A DNA stretch of 64,000 nucleotides. Origin: Oleiharenicola lentus (lineage in GTDB: Bacteria > Verrucomicrobiota > Verrucomicrobiia > Opitutales > Opitutaceae). The notes below the pieces were generated by a model, which made no database searches, was not told where the DNA came from, and saw nothing but the letters and a program-made list of their open reading frames with translations. Shown one piece after another: positions 20,690 through 27,541 of the stretch. Made by a program: the position numbers and the translations under genes. Each line of letters opens with the position of its first letter. Position 1 is the first letter of the stretch. The DNA lies in assembly GCF_004118375.1 (NCBI RefSeq), contig NZ_SDHX01000002.1, forward strand, positions 1,167,001-1,231,000. Reading direction: 5' to 3'.

Positions 20690-20977
20690 TCACGTGCGCG
20701 ACCATTTCGTCAACGGTTCCTGCCGGGCCGAGCGCACGTAGAGGATTCTCAGCGTATCGCCCCGGATGGTATAGGTGATGTGATACTTGAAACGGCGCAG
20801 ATAACCGAAGCGGATACCCGGGGCAATTTCCGGAAATGAACGCGGAAAGCGACGCAGCTGGATCTCCCAGCGCTCATATTCCTCGAGAAATTCCCTTCCC
20901 AAACCAGCCTCGGTCTCGAGGTATTGCGCTGCCGCGACCAGCTCGCGTTCCGCCAATCGGTTGAAACGGACCTTCAC
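20690..20977 (-). CDS. RelE/ParE family toxin
   Basis: 95 residues with a clear ParE/RelE pattern: MKVRFNRLAERELVAAAQYL at the start, GREFLEEYERWEIQLRRFP helix, GIRFGYLRRFKYHITYTI and LRILYVRSARQEPLTKW at the end. Likely a gyrase-poisoning or mRNA-cutting toxin. Overlaps the upstream antitoxin by the four bases ATGA, showing coupling. Confidence 0.85.
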   Translation of the reverse strand: MKVRFNRLAERELVAAAQYLETEAGLGREFLEEYERWEIQLRRFPRSFPEIAPGIRFGYLRRFKYHITYTIRGDTLRILYVRSARQEPLTKWSRT

Positions 20978-21183
20978 CGCAGGCCCGCCCGGGCCCGCTT
21001 GAGAACGGTGGCCGAGGGCGTGCCCTCGTCACCCTCCACATCCATTTGCAGTGCCCTCAGCGCGCTGACCGTGGCCAGCTCGACCTGCTCGAACCGGCTC
21101 CGGATTTCCGCACCTGTCAGTTTGCGCCCGGACGTCCGGTGACCACGGGACGCTACGGGCTTGGATGCGGTGGCAGAGGGCAT
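20974..21183 (-). CDS. Antitoxin partner of the ParE-like toxin
   Basis: 69 residues from the ATG at 21183 (an upstream frame extension is not supported). Lys/Arg-rich N-terminus (SKPVASRGHRTSGRKL) and a helix (AEIRSRFEQVELATVSALRA) that probably wraps the toxin. Four-base overlap with the toxin start. Confidence 0.7.
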   Translation of the reverse strand: MPSATASKPVASRGHRTSGRKLTGAEIRSRFEQVELATVSALRALQMDVEGDEGTPSATVLKRARAGLR

Positions 21184-21352
21184 GACCAAGGCATATCCGA
21201 GCAACCTTCGAAGGCAAGCAACGTCCTTCGCGGGCCCCGCGTCGCTATGACTTTCTTCGGCAAATAAATCATTGAGCCGGGCGCCGTCGGATTGCTTTTT
21301 GGCCGGTTCCCGGTCGGGCCAACCGGGGAAACCAAACCAACCTACATCAAAC

Positions 21353-21907
21353 ATGAAGAAGTTCGTTTCACTCGCCCTCCTCGCAGCCAGCCTCGCGGTC
21401 TCCGCCAAGGCTCTCATCGTCGGTGCCGACGTCGGCTACCTGCTCGACGACAAGGAAGAGTTCATTTCCGCCCGCCTCGGCCACGCCTTCAAGGCCGATG
21501 CCTCACTCTCCCACCAAGTGGAGCTTGAGCTGGGTTACTCCTCCCACTCCGAGACCATCGCCCCGCTCGGCGCGCCCATCTCGGCCACCTCCAAGATCAC
21601 GCCTCTCACCCTCAACTACCGGGCCGAGTCCATCGCCACCAACAAGCTCGGCTACTATTTTGGCCTTGGTGCCGGTGTGGCCCGCACGAGCATCAAGTTC
21701 GCCGGCAGCGGCGTGCCCAGCGTTTCCGACCACAGCACCTCACTCGCCCTGCAGGGCTTTGTCGGCTTGAGCTATCAGGTCTCCACAGCGGCCAAGCTTC
21801 ACCTGGGGGCCAAATACATCTGGATCGACGAGGCCAAGCTGCTCGGCATCAAGGCCGATGTCGGCGATGATGTCGCCCTCTCGGGCGGCGTCAGCGTGAA
21901 GTTCTGA
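21353..21907 (+). CDS. Small outer-membrane beta-barrel protein
   Basis: 184 residues: signal peptide (MKKFVSLALLAASLAVSAKA) then about eight alternating amphipathic strands ending in GGVSVKF with a terminal Phe, as expected for BamA-inserted barrels. Strands include VGADVGYLLDDKEEFIS, LNYRAESIATNKLGYYFG and KLHLGAKYIWIDE. Resembles OmpA-like or OmpW-like 8-strand porins; no further identity. A rho-independent terminator follows at 21932. Confidence 0.8.
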   Translation: MKKFVSLALLAASLAVSAKALIVGADVGYLLDDKEEFISARLGHAFKADASLSHQVELELGYSSHSETIAPLGAPISATSKITPLTLNYRAESIATNKLGYYFGLGAGVARTSIKFAGSGVPSVSDHSTSLALQGFVGLSYQVSTAAKLHLGAKYIWIDEAKLLGIKADVGDDVALSGGVSVKF

Positions 21908-21931
21908 GCCGACAGACTCCCTGCGATTTCA

Positions 21932-21960
21932 GGCCGCGGCTCACGCCGCGGCCTTTTTTG
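21932..21960 (+). terminator. Rho-independent terminator
   Basis: GGCCGCGGC (21932-21940), loop TCAC, GCCGCGGCC (21945-21953), then six T. It closes the beta-barrel gene transcript just before the regulon promoter. Confidence 0.9.
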
Positions 21961-21994
21961 CGCCCGGCTGTCAGTCACGTGGAGCCGACCCTCC

Positions 21995-22060
21995 GAAATT
22001 ATTCTGATAACACGCATCAGGTTTATCAACTCACGCGGTGCGCGCGGGCGCGGGTAGAGT
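21995..22060 (+). promoter_or_regulatory. Shared promoter, copy A (rhombotarget operon)
   Basis: From column 17 on it aligns without gaps with copies at 25432 and 31040: CGCATCAGGTTTATCAACTC then GCGCGC, then GGTAGAGT. 35 of its last 50 positions equal those of copy B. The hexamer TAGAGT (22055-22060) lies exactly 19 bases after CTCACG in the same place as in the other copies. The start codon at 22067 is 6 bases past the hexamer, which would give a leaderless mRNA. The upstream palindrome of copies B and C is not conserved here. Confidence 0.65.
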
Positions 22061-22066
22061 CGTCGC

Positions 22067-22954
22067 ATGAACTCCGTCCCTCCCCTCCGCCGTTCCGTTT
22101 CCCGTCTGTTCTCCGCCGGCCTCGCCGCCGCGCTCCTGCTCAGCCTCAGTGGCTGCGCCGGTTTCTGGGGCCAGCGCCGCCACCACGAGGCCAGCAGCGT
22201 CGTGCAGTTCCTCTACCCGGACAAAATGCCCTTCGTGCAGCCGGAGATTCCCACGCTGCGCCTGCCGCTGCGCGTGGGCGTGGCCTTCGTGCCCTCCGGC
22301 AGCCGCGGCTTCACGCCCATCGAGGCCGGTTTCACGGAGCAACAGAAGACCGAGCTGATGCGCCAGGTCGCCGGGCAGTTCAAGGCCCTGCCCTTCGTGC
22401 AGGCCATCGAGATCATCCCCGCCACCTACCTGCGCCCGGGCGGCGGTTTCGAAAACCTCGACCAGCTCCGCGCCATGCTCGGCATCGATGTCATCGCCCT
22501 CATCGCCTACGACCAGGCCCAGACCTCGACCGACACCGAGGCCAGCCTCGCCTACTGGACGATTGTCGGCGCCTACGTCATCCCCGCCCAGGCGCAGGCG
22601 ACGCACACATTGATGGAGGCCGTCGTTTACGACATCCCCAGCCGCAGCCTGCTCTTCCGCGCTCCCGGCACGAGCACGGTCAAGGGCCACGCCACGCTGA
22701 TCCGCAACAGCGCCGAGCTGCGCAAGGATTCGGCCCGGAGCTTCACCGAGGCGGCCGCACAAATGACCACCAACCTCGCGGCGGAGCTGGAGCTCTTCAA
22801 GGTCCGCGCCAAGGAGGAACCGCACACCGTGAAGATCGAGCACAAGCCCGGCTACACCGGCGGCGGCTCGCTCGACGCCGGCTTCGCGCTCCTTCTGTTG
22901 GTCGTCCTCGGCACGGCCGCCGTGCGCCAGCTGCGCCGGAGCAACCGGCCATGA
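22067..22954 (+). CDS. Rhombotarget lipoprotein
   Basis: 295 residues. Lipobox LSLSGC with Cys30, a body of about 230 residues with LRVGVAFVPSGSRGF, DVIALIAYDQAQTSTDTEAS and LFRAPGTSTVKGHATL, and at the C-terminus GYTGGGSLDAGF followed by a hydrophobic helix and the basic tail RQLRRSNRP. Gly-rich motif, membrane helix and Arg cluster form the rhombosortase sorting signal described for GlyGly-CTERM and rhombotarget proteins. The next gene is the protease and overlaps by ATGA, so cleavage of this lipoprotein by it is predicted. First gene behind promoter copy A. Confidence 0.85.
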   Translation: MNSVPPLRRSVSRLFSAGLAAALLLSLSGCAGFWGQRRHHEASSVVQFLYPDKMPFVQPEIPTLRLPLRVGVAFVPSGSRGFTPIEAGFTEQQKTELMRQVAGQFKALPFVQAIEIIPATYLRPGGGFENLDQLRAMLGIDVIALIAYDQAQTSTDTEASLAYWTIVGAYVIPAQAQATHTLMEAVVYDIPSRSLLFRAPGTSTVKGHATLIRNSAELRKDSARSFTEAAAQMTTNLAAELELFKVRAKEEPHTVKIEHKPGYTGGGSLDAGFALLLLVVLGTAAVRQLRRSNRP

Positions 22955-23685
22955 ATCCGACCGCCCTACAGATCGGAAAACTTGTCCGCGCGCCCTTGCT
23001 CCTCTTCGCCCTGCCGGCGGTGTTGGTCGCCTTCGCGACCGCACGTCACGGCCAGCTCGTGCTCGCCCGCAACGCCGTCGCCGAGGGCGAGGTCTGGCGG
23101 CTGTGGTCCGGGCACTGGGTGCATTTCTCCGCCTCGCACCTGCTCTGGAATCTCGCCGTGCTGCTCCCGGTCGGTATGTGGCTTGAAAGACTGCGTCCGG
23201 GGCTGCTGTGGCGGCACGTGCTGGTCGCAACACCCCTTGTCAGTTGCGCCATTCTCACGCTGGAACCGGGTCTGCAGACCTATGGCGGCCTGTCCGCGCT
23301 CGCCACCAGTGTCGTGGTGCTGCTCGCGCTGCACCAATGCCGCACCGCCCGCGCCGGCCGCTGGCTGTGGATCAGTGTGCTGGCGCTCGTCGCCGCCAAG
23401 ATTCTCGCCGAAGCCCGCTTCGGCGGCGCGGGTTTTGCCCGCTACGAGTCAGCCACCGTGCGCACAGCCTGGAGTGCGCATGCGGCCGGGGCATTGGCCG
23501 CCGTGTTTCACCAAGCCTGGATGCAGTGGAAGGAAGACGGGGCGTCCGGAAAGGTTACTTCAGCTTCTCCGGGTTGGCCCAGTCGGGCCAGACCTGCTGC
23601 GCGTAGCGCTGCATCTCCGCCACGACGGCGCGGACCATCGGGGACGGCTCGCCGTTCCACACCGCCACGAGCTCCATCCGCTTGA
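22951..23685 (+). CDS. rrtA: Rhombosortase (rhomboid-family intramembrane protease)
   Basis: 244 residues, about six membrane helices. Rhomboid features: WSGHWVHFSASHLLWNLAVL with H63xxxN67, the catalytic Ser115 in TYGGLSALATS, and the catalytic His177 in TAWSAHAAGAL. Small size and adjacency to its target lipoprotein fit the rhombosortase family, which cleaves C-terminal sorting signals. The GLSA form of the Ser motif differs from the common GxSG. The last 50 residues are low-complexity and come from the region overlapping the convergent LysR gene, so they may be a dispensable extension. Confidence 0.85.
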   Translation: MNPTALQIGKLVRAPLLLFALPAVLVAFATARHGQLVLARNAVAEGEVWRLWSGHWVHFSASHLLWNLAVLLPVGMWLERLRPGLLWRHVLVATPLVSCAILTLEPGLQTYGGLSALATSVVVLLALHQCRTARAGRWLWISVLALVAAKILAEARFGGAGFARYESATVRTAWSAHAAGALAAVFHQAWMQWKEDGASGKVTSASPGWPSRARPAARSAASPPRRRGPSGTARRSTPPRAPSA

Positions 23686-24466
23686 AGGTGTCGTCCAGCG
23701 GCAGCGCGCGGACCTGCGGATGCTGGGAGAGGGCCGGCACGCCGATATTGACCCCGACACCTTCGCCGTTGGCGACATACTGTGTCACCAGGCCGAGTGA
23801 ACTCGCCTCAATGCCCGTTGGCCAGACCACCTTGTGGCGCTTGAGGCCCTGCTGGAACAGCTGGCAGATGGCGTCGGACTCCGGGAGGCTGATCAGCGCC
23901 TCGGCGGGCTGGCCGCGGGCCCAGAGTTCGGCCGCGGTCTTGTAGCGCGAACGGCGCGGCACCAGGAGCACGAGGGGCAGCCGCAGCATCAGGTGGAAGC
24001 GCAGCGGTCGCGTAAGCCGCCGGGCGAGCGGCAGCACGGCGAGGTCGATCTCGCGATCGCGCACCCAGCCCTCCAGCTGCAGCTGCAGGCCGGAGCGCAG
24101 CGCGAGCCGCAGTTCGGGGTATTCCTGCTTCACGCGCTGCAGGACCGCCGGAAGATGCTCCCGCAGGATGTTCTCGGGCGCGCCGAGGCGGAGCTGGAGG
24201 GCGGCGCGCTGGCGCAGGCGCGACGCGGTTGCCTTCAGGTTGGAGAAGAACGGATCAACAAATCCGAACAGGCGCGTACCTGCCGCCGTGAGCCGGAACG
24301 GCTGCCGCTCGAAGAGCTTCACCCCGAGATCCTCCTCCAGCTGCAGGATCTGGCTGCTCACCGCCGGCTGCTGGATGCCGTAGGGCATGTGCCGCACCGC
24401 CGCGCTGATGCCGCCGTGGCGGGCCACGTAGTAGAACAACTCGAGGTGATGGATGTTGAGCGCCAC
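23555..24466 (-). CDS. LysR-family regulator, first of a tandem pair
   Basis: 303 residues, starting at a GTG. Winged helix-turn-helix at residues 3-60 (NIHHLELFYYVARHGGISAA, QQPAVSSQILQLEEDLG, KLFERQPFRLT) and a periplasmic-binding-like effector domain of about 210 residues. The recognition helix is nearly identical to that of the neighbour. Cooperative or hetero-oligomeric action with it is plausible. Ends 131 bases inside the convergent rhombosortase gene. Probably co-transcribed after the second LysR gene (4-base gap). Confidence 0.9.
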   Translation of the reverse strand: MALNIHHLELFYYVARHGGISAAVRHMPYGIQQPAVSSQILQLEEDLGVKLFERQPFRLTAAGTRLFGFVDPFFSNLKATASRLRQRAALQLRLGAPENILREHLPAVLQRVKQEYPELRLALRSGLQLQLEGWVRDREIDLAVLPLARRLTRPLRFHLMLRLPLVLLVPRRSRYKTAAELWARGQPAEALISLPESDAICQLFQQGLKRHKVVWPTGIEASSLGLVTQYVANGEGVGVNIGVPALSQHPQVRALPLDDTFKRMELVAVWNGEPSPMVRAVVAEMQRYAQQVWPDWANPEKLK

Positions 24467-24470
24467 GGCT

Positions 24471-25376
24471 TCAGTCCAGTTGGTCGGGCACGGCCCAGTC
24501 CGGAAATGTCCGGTGCGAATAGGCGCGCACCTCGTTGATCACGGTGCGCAGCAAGTCCGTGAGTTCGCCCCGCCAGAGCGCTCCCATGGTCAGCGGTTCA
24601 AAGCCCTCCAGCGGCAGCACCCGGATGCCCTTCGCCGGCATGCTCGCGAGTGCCGCGTAGTTCACGATGCCGAAGCCCTCCCCGTTCAGCACATAGCGCA
24701 TCACCAGCTCGACCGAGGTCACCTCGACCGCCTGCGGCCACGTGATGCGGCGGCGCTTCAGCTCGCGCTGGAAATCCAGCATGAAGCTGGTTTCCGCCGG
24801 CTGCGCCACGAGCGGCTCGGGGATTTTTTTGCGGGCCAGCAGTTCCTCCGCGCTGCGCCACGGCGCCGACTCGTGCACGAGCAGCACGAGCGGGATGCGG
24901 ATCAGCCGCAGTTGTCGCAACCGCACCGGCGGCCGCGCGCCGACCGACGTGATCGCGAGGTCGATCTGGCCTTCGTGCAGCCATTTCTCGACCTGCGACT
25001 GGTAGCCCGAGTGCAGGCTCAGCCGCACCTCGGGGTAGCGCGCCCGCACGTTCGCCATCACGACCGGCACATGGTCGCGCAACACCAGCTCGGCGCCGCC
25101 GATGCGCAGGTCCGGCCGCGCTCCCGCGCGCAATTCGGCCGCCACCGCCGCGATGTTGCCGAAGAACGGCTCCACAAATTCCCGCAGCTCCTGCCCCGCG
25201 GTCGTGAGCTGGAAGGGCTGCCGCTCAAACAGCTTCACGCCGAGCTCCTCTTCCAGCTGCAGGATCTGGCTGCTCACCGCCGGTTGCTGGATGCCGTAGG
25301 GCATGCGCCGGACTGCGGCGCTGATCCCACCATGCAGGGCCACGTAGTAGAACAACTCGAGGTGGTGAATGTTCAT
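24471..25376 (-). CDS. LysR-family regulator, second of a tandem pair
   Basis: 301 residues, ATG start. DNA-binding half residues 1-60 matches the downstream paralogue almost residue for residue (MNIHHLELFYYVALHGGISA, PYGIQQPAVSSQILQLEEEL), while the effector domain (RIGGAELVLRDHVPVV, VLNGEGFGIVNYAAL) has diverged. So the two probably bind the same or similar operators but sense different ligands. The start faces promoter copy B 55 bases away, so the intergenic region 25377-25504 may be a control point for both directions. Confidence 0.9.
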   Translation of the reverse strand: MNIHHLELFYYVALHGGISAAVRRMPYGIQQPAVSSQILQLEEELGVKLFERQPFQLTTAGQELREFVEPFFGNIAAVAAELRAGARPDLRIGGAELVLRDHVPVVMANVRARYPEVRLSLHSGYQSQVEKWLHEGQIDLAITSVGARPPVRLRQLRLIRIPLVLLVHESAPWRSAEELLARKKIPEPLVAQPAETSFMLDFQRELKRRRITWPQAVEVTSVELVMRYVLNGEGFGIVNYAALASMPAKGIRVLPLEGFEPLTMGALWRGELTDLLRTVINEVRAYSHRTFPDWAVPDQLD

Positions 25377-25431
25377 CGGCCCGCACCCTAACTAGGGTTC
25401 CCGCCGGGCCAGGGCAATGCCGTTTGCGCGC

Positions 25432-25497
25432 ATTGGTTCACTCAATGCGCGCATTTGGTTTATCAATTAACGCCCCGCGCGCCGGGTTTGGTAGGCT
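25432..25497 (+). promoter_or_regulatory. Shared promoter, copy B with operator-like palindrome (TRAP operon)
   Basis: ATTGGTTCACTCAAT (25432-25446) has the T-N11-A layout of LysR operators and lies within a longer inverted repeat GCGCGCATTG..CAATGCGCGC (25426-25435/25443-25452). Then 18 bases, AATTAACG (25465-25472), GCGCGC, and a -10-like TAGGCT (25492-25497). Aligns with copy C over 66 columns without a gap, 44 identical. ATG of the small ORF follows 7 bases after the hexamer. Confidence 0.7.
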
Positions 25498-25504
25498 GTG
25501 CGGC

Positions 25505-25576
25505 ATGATCTCCGTCGCCCTCATCCTCTCCGCTCTCGTCCTCCTGCTCGGCGTTGACGCGCAGGAAACCGTCTGA
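25505..25576 (+). CDS. 23-residue hydrophobic peptide ORF, possibly leaderless
   Basis: ATG at 25505, seven bases after a -10-like hexamer, TGA at 25574-25576, then 4 bases to the TatT gene. The peptide (MISVALILSALVLLLG, then VDAQETV) is one short membrane or signal-like segment with a small acidic end. No homologue known to me. It could be a real microprotein, a leader that couples TatT translation, or chance. No Shine-Dalgarno; the position relative to the promoter argues for leaderless translation. Confidence 0.45.
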   Translation: MISVALILSALVLLLGVDAQETV

Positions 25577-25580
25577 AGCC

Positions 25581-26519
25581 ATGCCTGCCGCCGCGCCCAC
25601 CTTGCTGGCTTCTCTCTGCCTGTTGTTGCTTACGGGTTGCGCGAGCATCGACCGGATGGCCGTCAACAAGCTCGGCGATGCGCTGGCCGGAGGCGGCACG
25701 GCCTTTGCCGGCGACAACGATCCCATCCTGATCCGCGACGCTTCCCCCTTCAGCCTGAAGCTGATGGAGAGCCTGCTGGCGCGGAATCCCCGGCACACCG
25801 GCCTGCGCCTCGCCGCCGCGAGCGGTTTCACCCAATACACCTACGCCTTCGTGCAACAGGAGGCCGACGCCACCGAGGAAACGGACGTCGTTGCCGCGGC
25901 AACCCTGCGCCGCAGGGCCGTTCGTCTCTATCAACGGGCGCGTGACCACGGTCTCGCCGGCCTGGAAATTCTGCACCCGGGCCTGCGCGACTCTCTCCGC
26001 CGCGACCCGCGGACCGCGGTCCGCTCCTGCGGCGCAGGCGACGTGCCCTTCCTTTACTGGACCGCCGCCGCGTGGGCGGCCGCCATCGTGAACGGCAAGG
26101 ACCAGCCCGACCTCATCGCCGACCTGCCGGCGGTCGAAGCGCTGATCGACCGCGCGCTAGAACTCGACGAAGCCTACGACCACGGCGCCATCCACGCCTT
26201 CCTCATCGCCTACGAACCCAGCCGGCCGGGCGCAGAGGGCGACCCGTTGGCCCGCGCCCGGGTCCATTTCGAGCGCGCGCTGGCGCTCACCGGCGGCCGC
26301 CACGCCGGCCCTTTGCTCACGTGGGCGGAGACCGTCTGCGTGCAACAACAGGACCGCGCGCGCTTCGAGGCGCTGTTGCAGCAGGCGCTCGCGATCGACG
26401 CCGACGCCCGGCCCGAGTGGCGGCTGGCCAACCTCGTTTTGCAAGAGCGCGCCCGGCGGCTGCTCGCACGCACCGACGATCTTTTCCTGCCCGTAGAAAC
26501 CACGCCCGCCACCCCATGA
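25581..26519 (+). CDS. TatT-like TRAP transporter-associated lipoprotein
   Basis: 312 residues. Lipobox LLLLTGC, then a helical TPR-like protein of the TatT family (TRAP-associated T component), with SPFSLKLMESLLARNPRHTG, WTAAAWAAAIVNGKD, ALELDEAYDHGAIHAFLIAY. TatT proteins form a trimeric ring on the outer face of the inner membrane or outer-membrane inner leaflet and feed hydrophobic ligands to a TRAP receptor. The next genes, a DctP-type receptor and a fused permease, fit this. Overlaps the receptor gene by ATGA. Confidence 0.88.
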   Translation: MPAAAPTLLASLCLLLLTGCASIDRMAVNKLGDALAGGGTAFAGDNDPILIRDASPFSLKLMESLLARNPRHTGLRLAAASGFTQYTYAFVQQEADATEETDVVAAATLRRRAVRLYQRARDHGLAGLEILHPGLRDSLRRDPRTAVRSCGAGDVPFLYWTAAAWAAAIVNGKDQPDLIADLPAVEALIDRALELDEAYDHGAIHAFLIAYEPSRPGAEGDPLARARVHFERALALTGGRHAGPLLTWAETVCVQQQDRARFEALLQQALAIDADARPEWRLANLVLQERARRLLARTDDLFLPVETTPATP

Positions 26520-27541
26520 AAGCCATCACCTGTCTGCTCTTTTGCTGCCTCGGCTCCACCCTGCTCGCCGAGCGCGTCACCATCCGCCTTGGCACCATCC
26601 TGCCCAGCGGCACCGCCCAGCACCAGGCCCTGTTGGAGATGGGCGAACAGTGGCGCAAGGACAGCGCCGGCGGCGTGAAGCTCACGCTCTACCCGGACGG
26701 CCGCCTCGGCGGCGAGGCCGAGATGGTGCGCAAGCTGCGCATCGGCCAGATCAACGCCGCGCTTTTCTCGGCCGTGGGCCTGTCGGAAATCGACCCCGGC
26801 GTGACCGGCCTGCAGATCATGCCGATGGTCTTCAACTCCTGGGCCGCGGTGGACCAGGTGCGCGAGAAGATGCGCGACCGGCTCGAGCAGCGGCTCCGCG
26901 CCAAAGGTTTCGAGGTGCTCTTCTGGGCCGACGCCGGCTGGGTGCGGTTCTTCTCGAAAGAACCCGCCGCCACGCCGGAGGATTTCAAGCGCATGAAGGT
27001 CTTCGTCTGGGCCGGCGACCAGGCCCAGCTGGAGATCATGCAGTCGCTCGGCTACCGGGCCGTGCCGCTGGAGACGACCGACATCCTGCTCGGCCTGAAC
27101 ACCGGCCTGGTGAACGTCGTGCCGATGCCGCCGCTCATCGCCCTCGCCGGGCAGATGAACACCGCCGCGCCACACATGCTCGACCTCAAGTGGTGCCCCA
27201 TCGTGGGCGCGGCGGTGGTACGGCGCGAGGTGTGGGAACAGGTGCCGGCCGCGCAACGCGCCGCCATTGTCTCCGCCGCCGAGGCCGCCGGCGCAAAGCT
27301 GCGCGCCCGCGGTCGCGAAGAGGACGAAGAATCCATCCGCGTGATGCGCCAGCGCGGCCTGCAGGTGCACACGCTTTCGCCCGAGGCGCGCGGCGAGTGG
27401 GAACGGCTCGTGCGCGACATCCACCCCAAGCTGCGCGGCACGAAGGTGCCGGCGGAAATCTTCGACGACGTCATGTCCGAAGTGGCGGTCTTCGCCGCCA
27501 CGGCCAGCCCGGCCCAGGCTCACGCCGCCGCGAAGCCATGA
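26516..27541 (+). CDS. TRAP transporter solute-binding protein (DctP family)
   Basis: 341 residues with a signal peptide (LLFCCLGSTLLAERV) and a DctP fold: VTIRLGTILPSGTAQHQALL, GGVKLTLYPDGRLGGEAEMV, and the ligand-binding Arg region of the mid domain (RMKVFVWAGDQAQLEIMQS). The WADAGWVRFFSKEP segment and the absence of the usual acidic-ligand Arg context mean the ligand cannot be called. It accompanies a TatT protein, so a lipophilic or bulky ligand is more likely than C4-dicarboxylate (family knowledge). ATGA overlaps with both neighbours. Confidence 0.9.
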   Translation: MKAITCLLFCCLGSTLLAERVTIRLGTILPSGTAQHQALLEMGEQWRKDSAGGVKLTLYPDGRLGGEAEMVRKLRIGQINAALFSAVGLSEIDPGVTGLQIMPMVFNSWAAVDQVREKMRDRLEQRLRAKGFEVLFWADAGWVRFFSKEPAATPEDFKRMKVFVWAGDQAQLEIMQSLGYRAVPLETTDILLGLNTGLVNVVPMPPLIALAGQMNTAAPHMLDLKWCPIVGAAVVRREVWEQVPAAQRAAIVSAAEAAGAKLRARGREEDEESIRVMRQRGLQVHTLSPEARGEWERLVRDIHPKLRGTKVPAEIFDDVMSEVAVFAATASPAQAHAAAKP

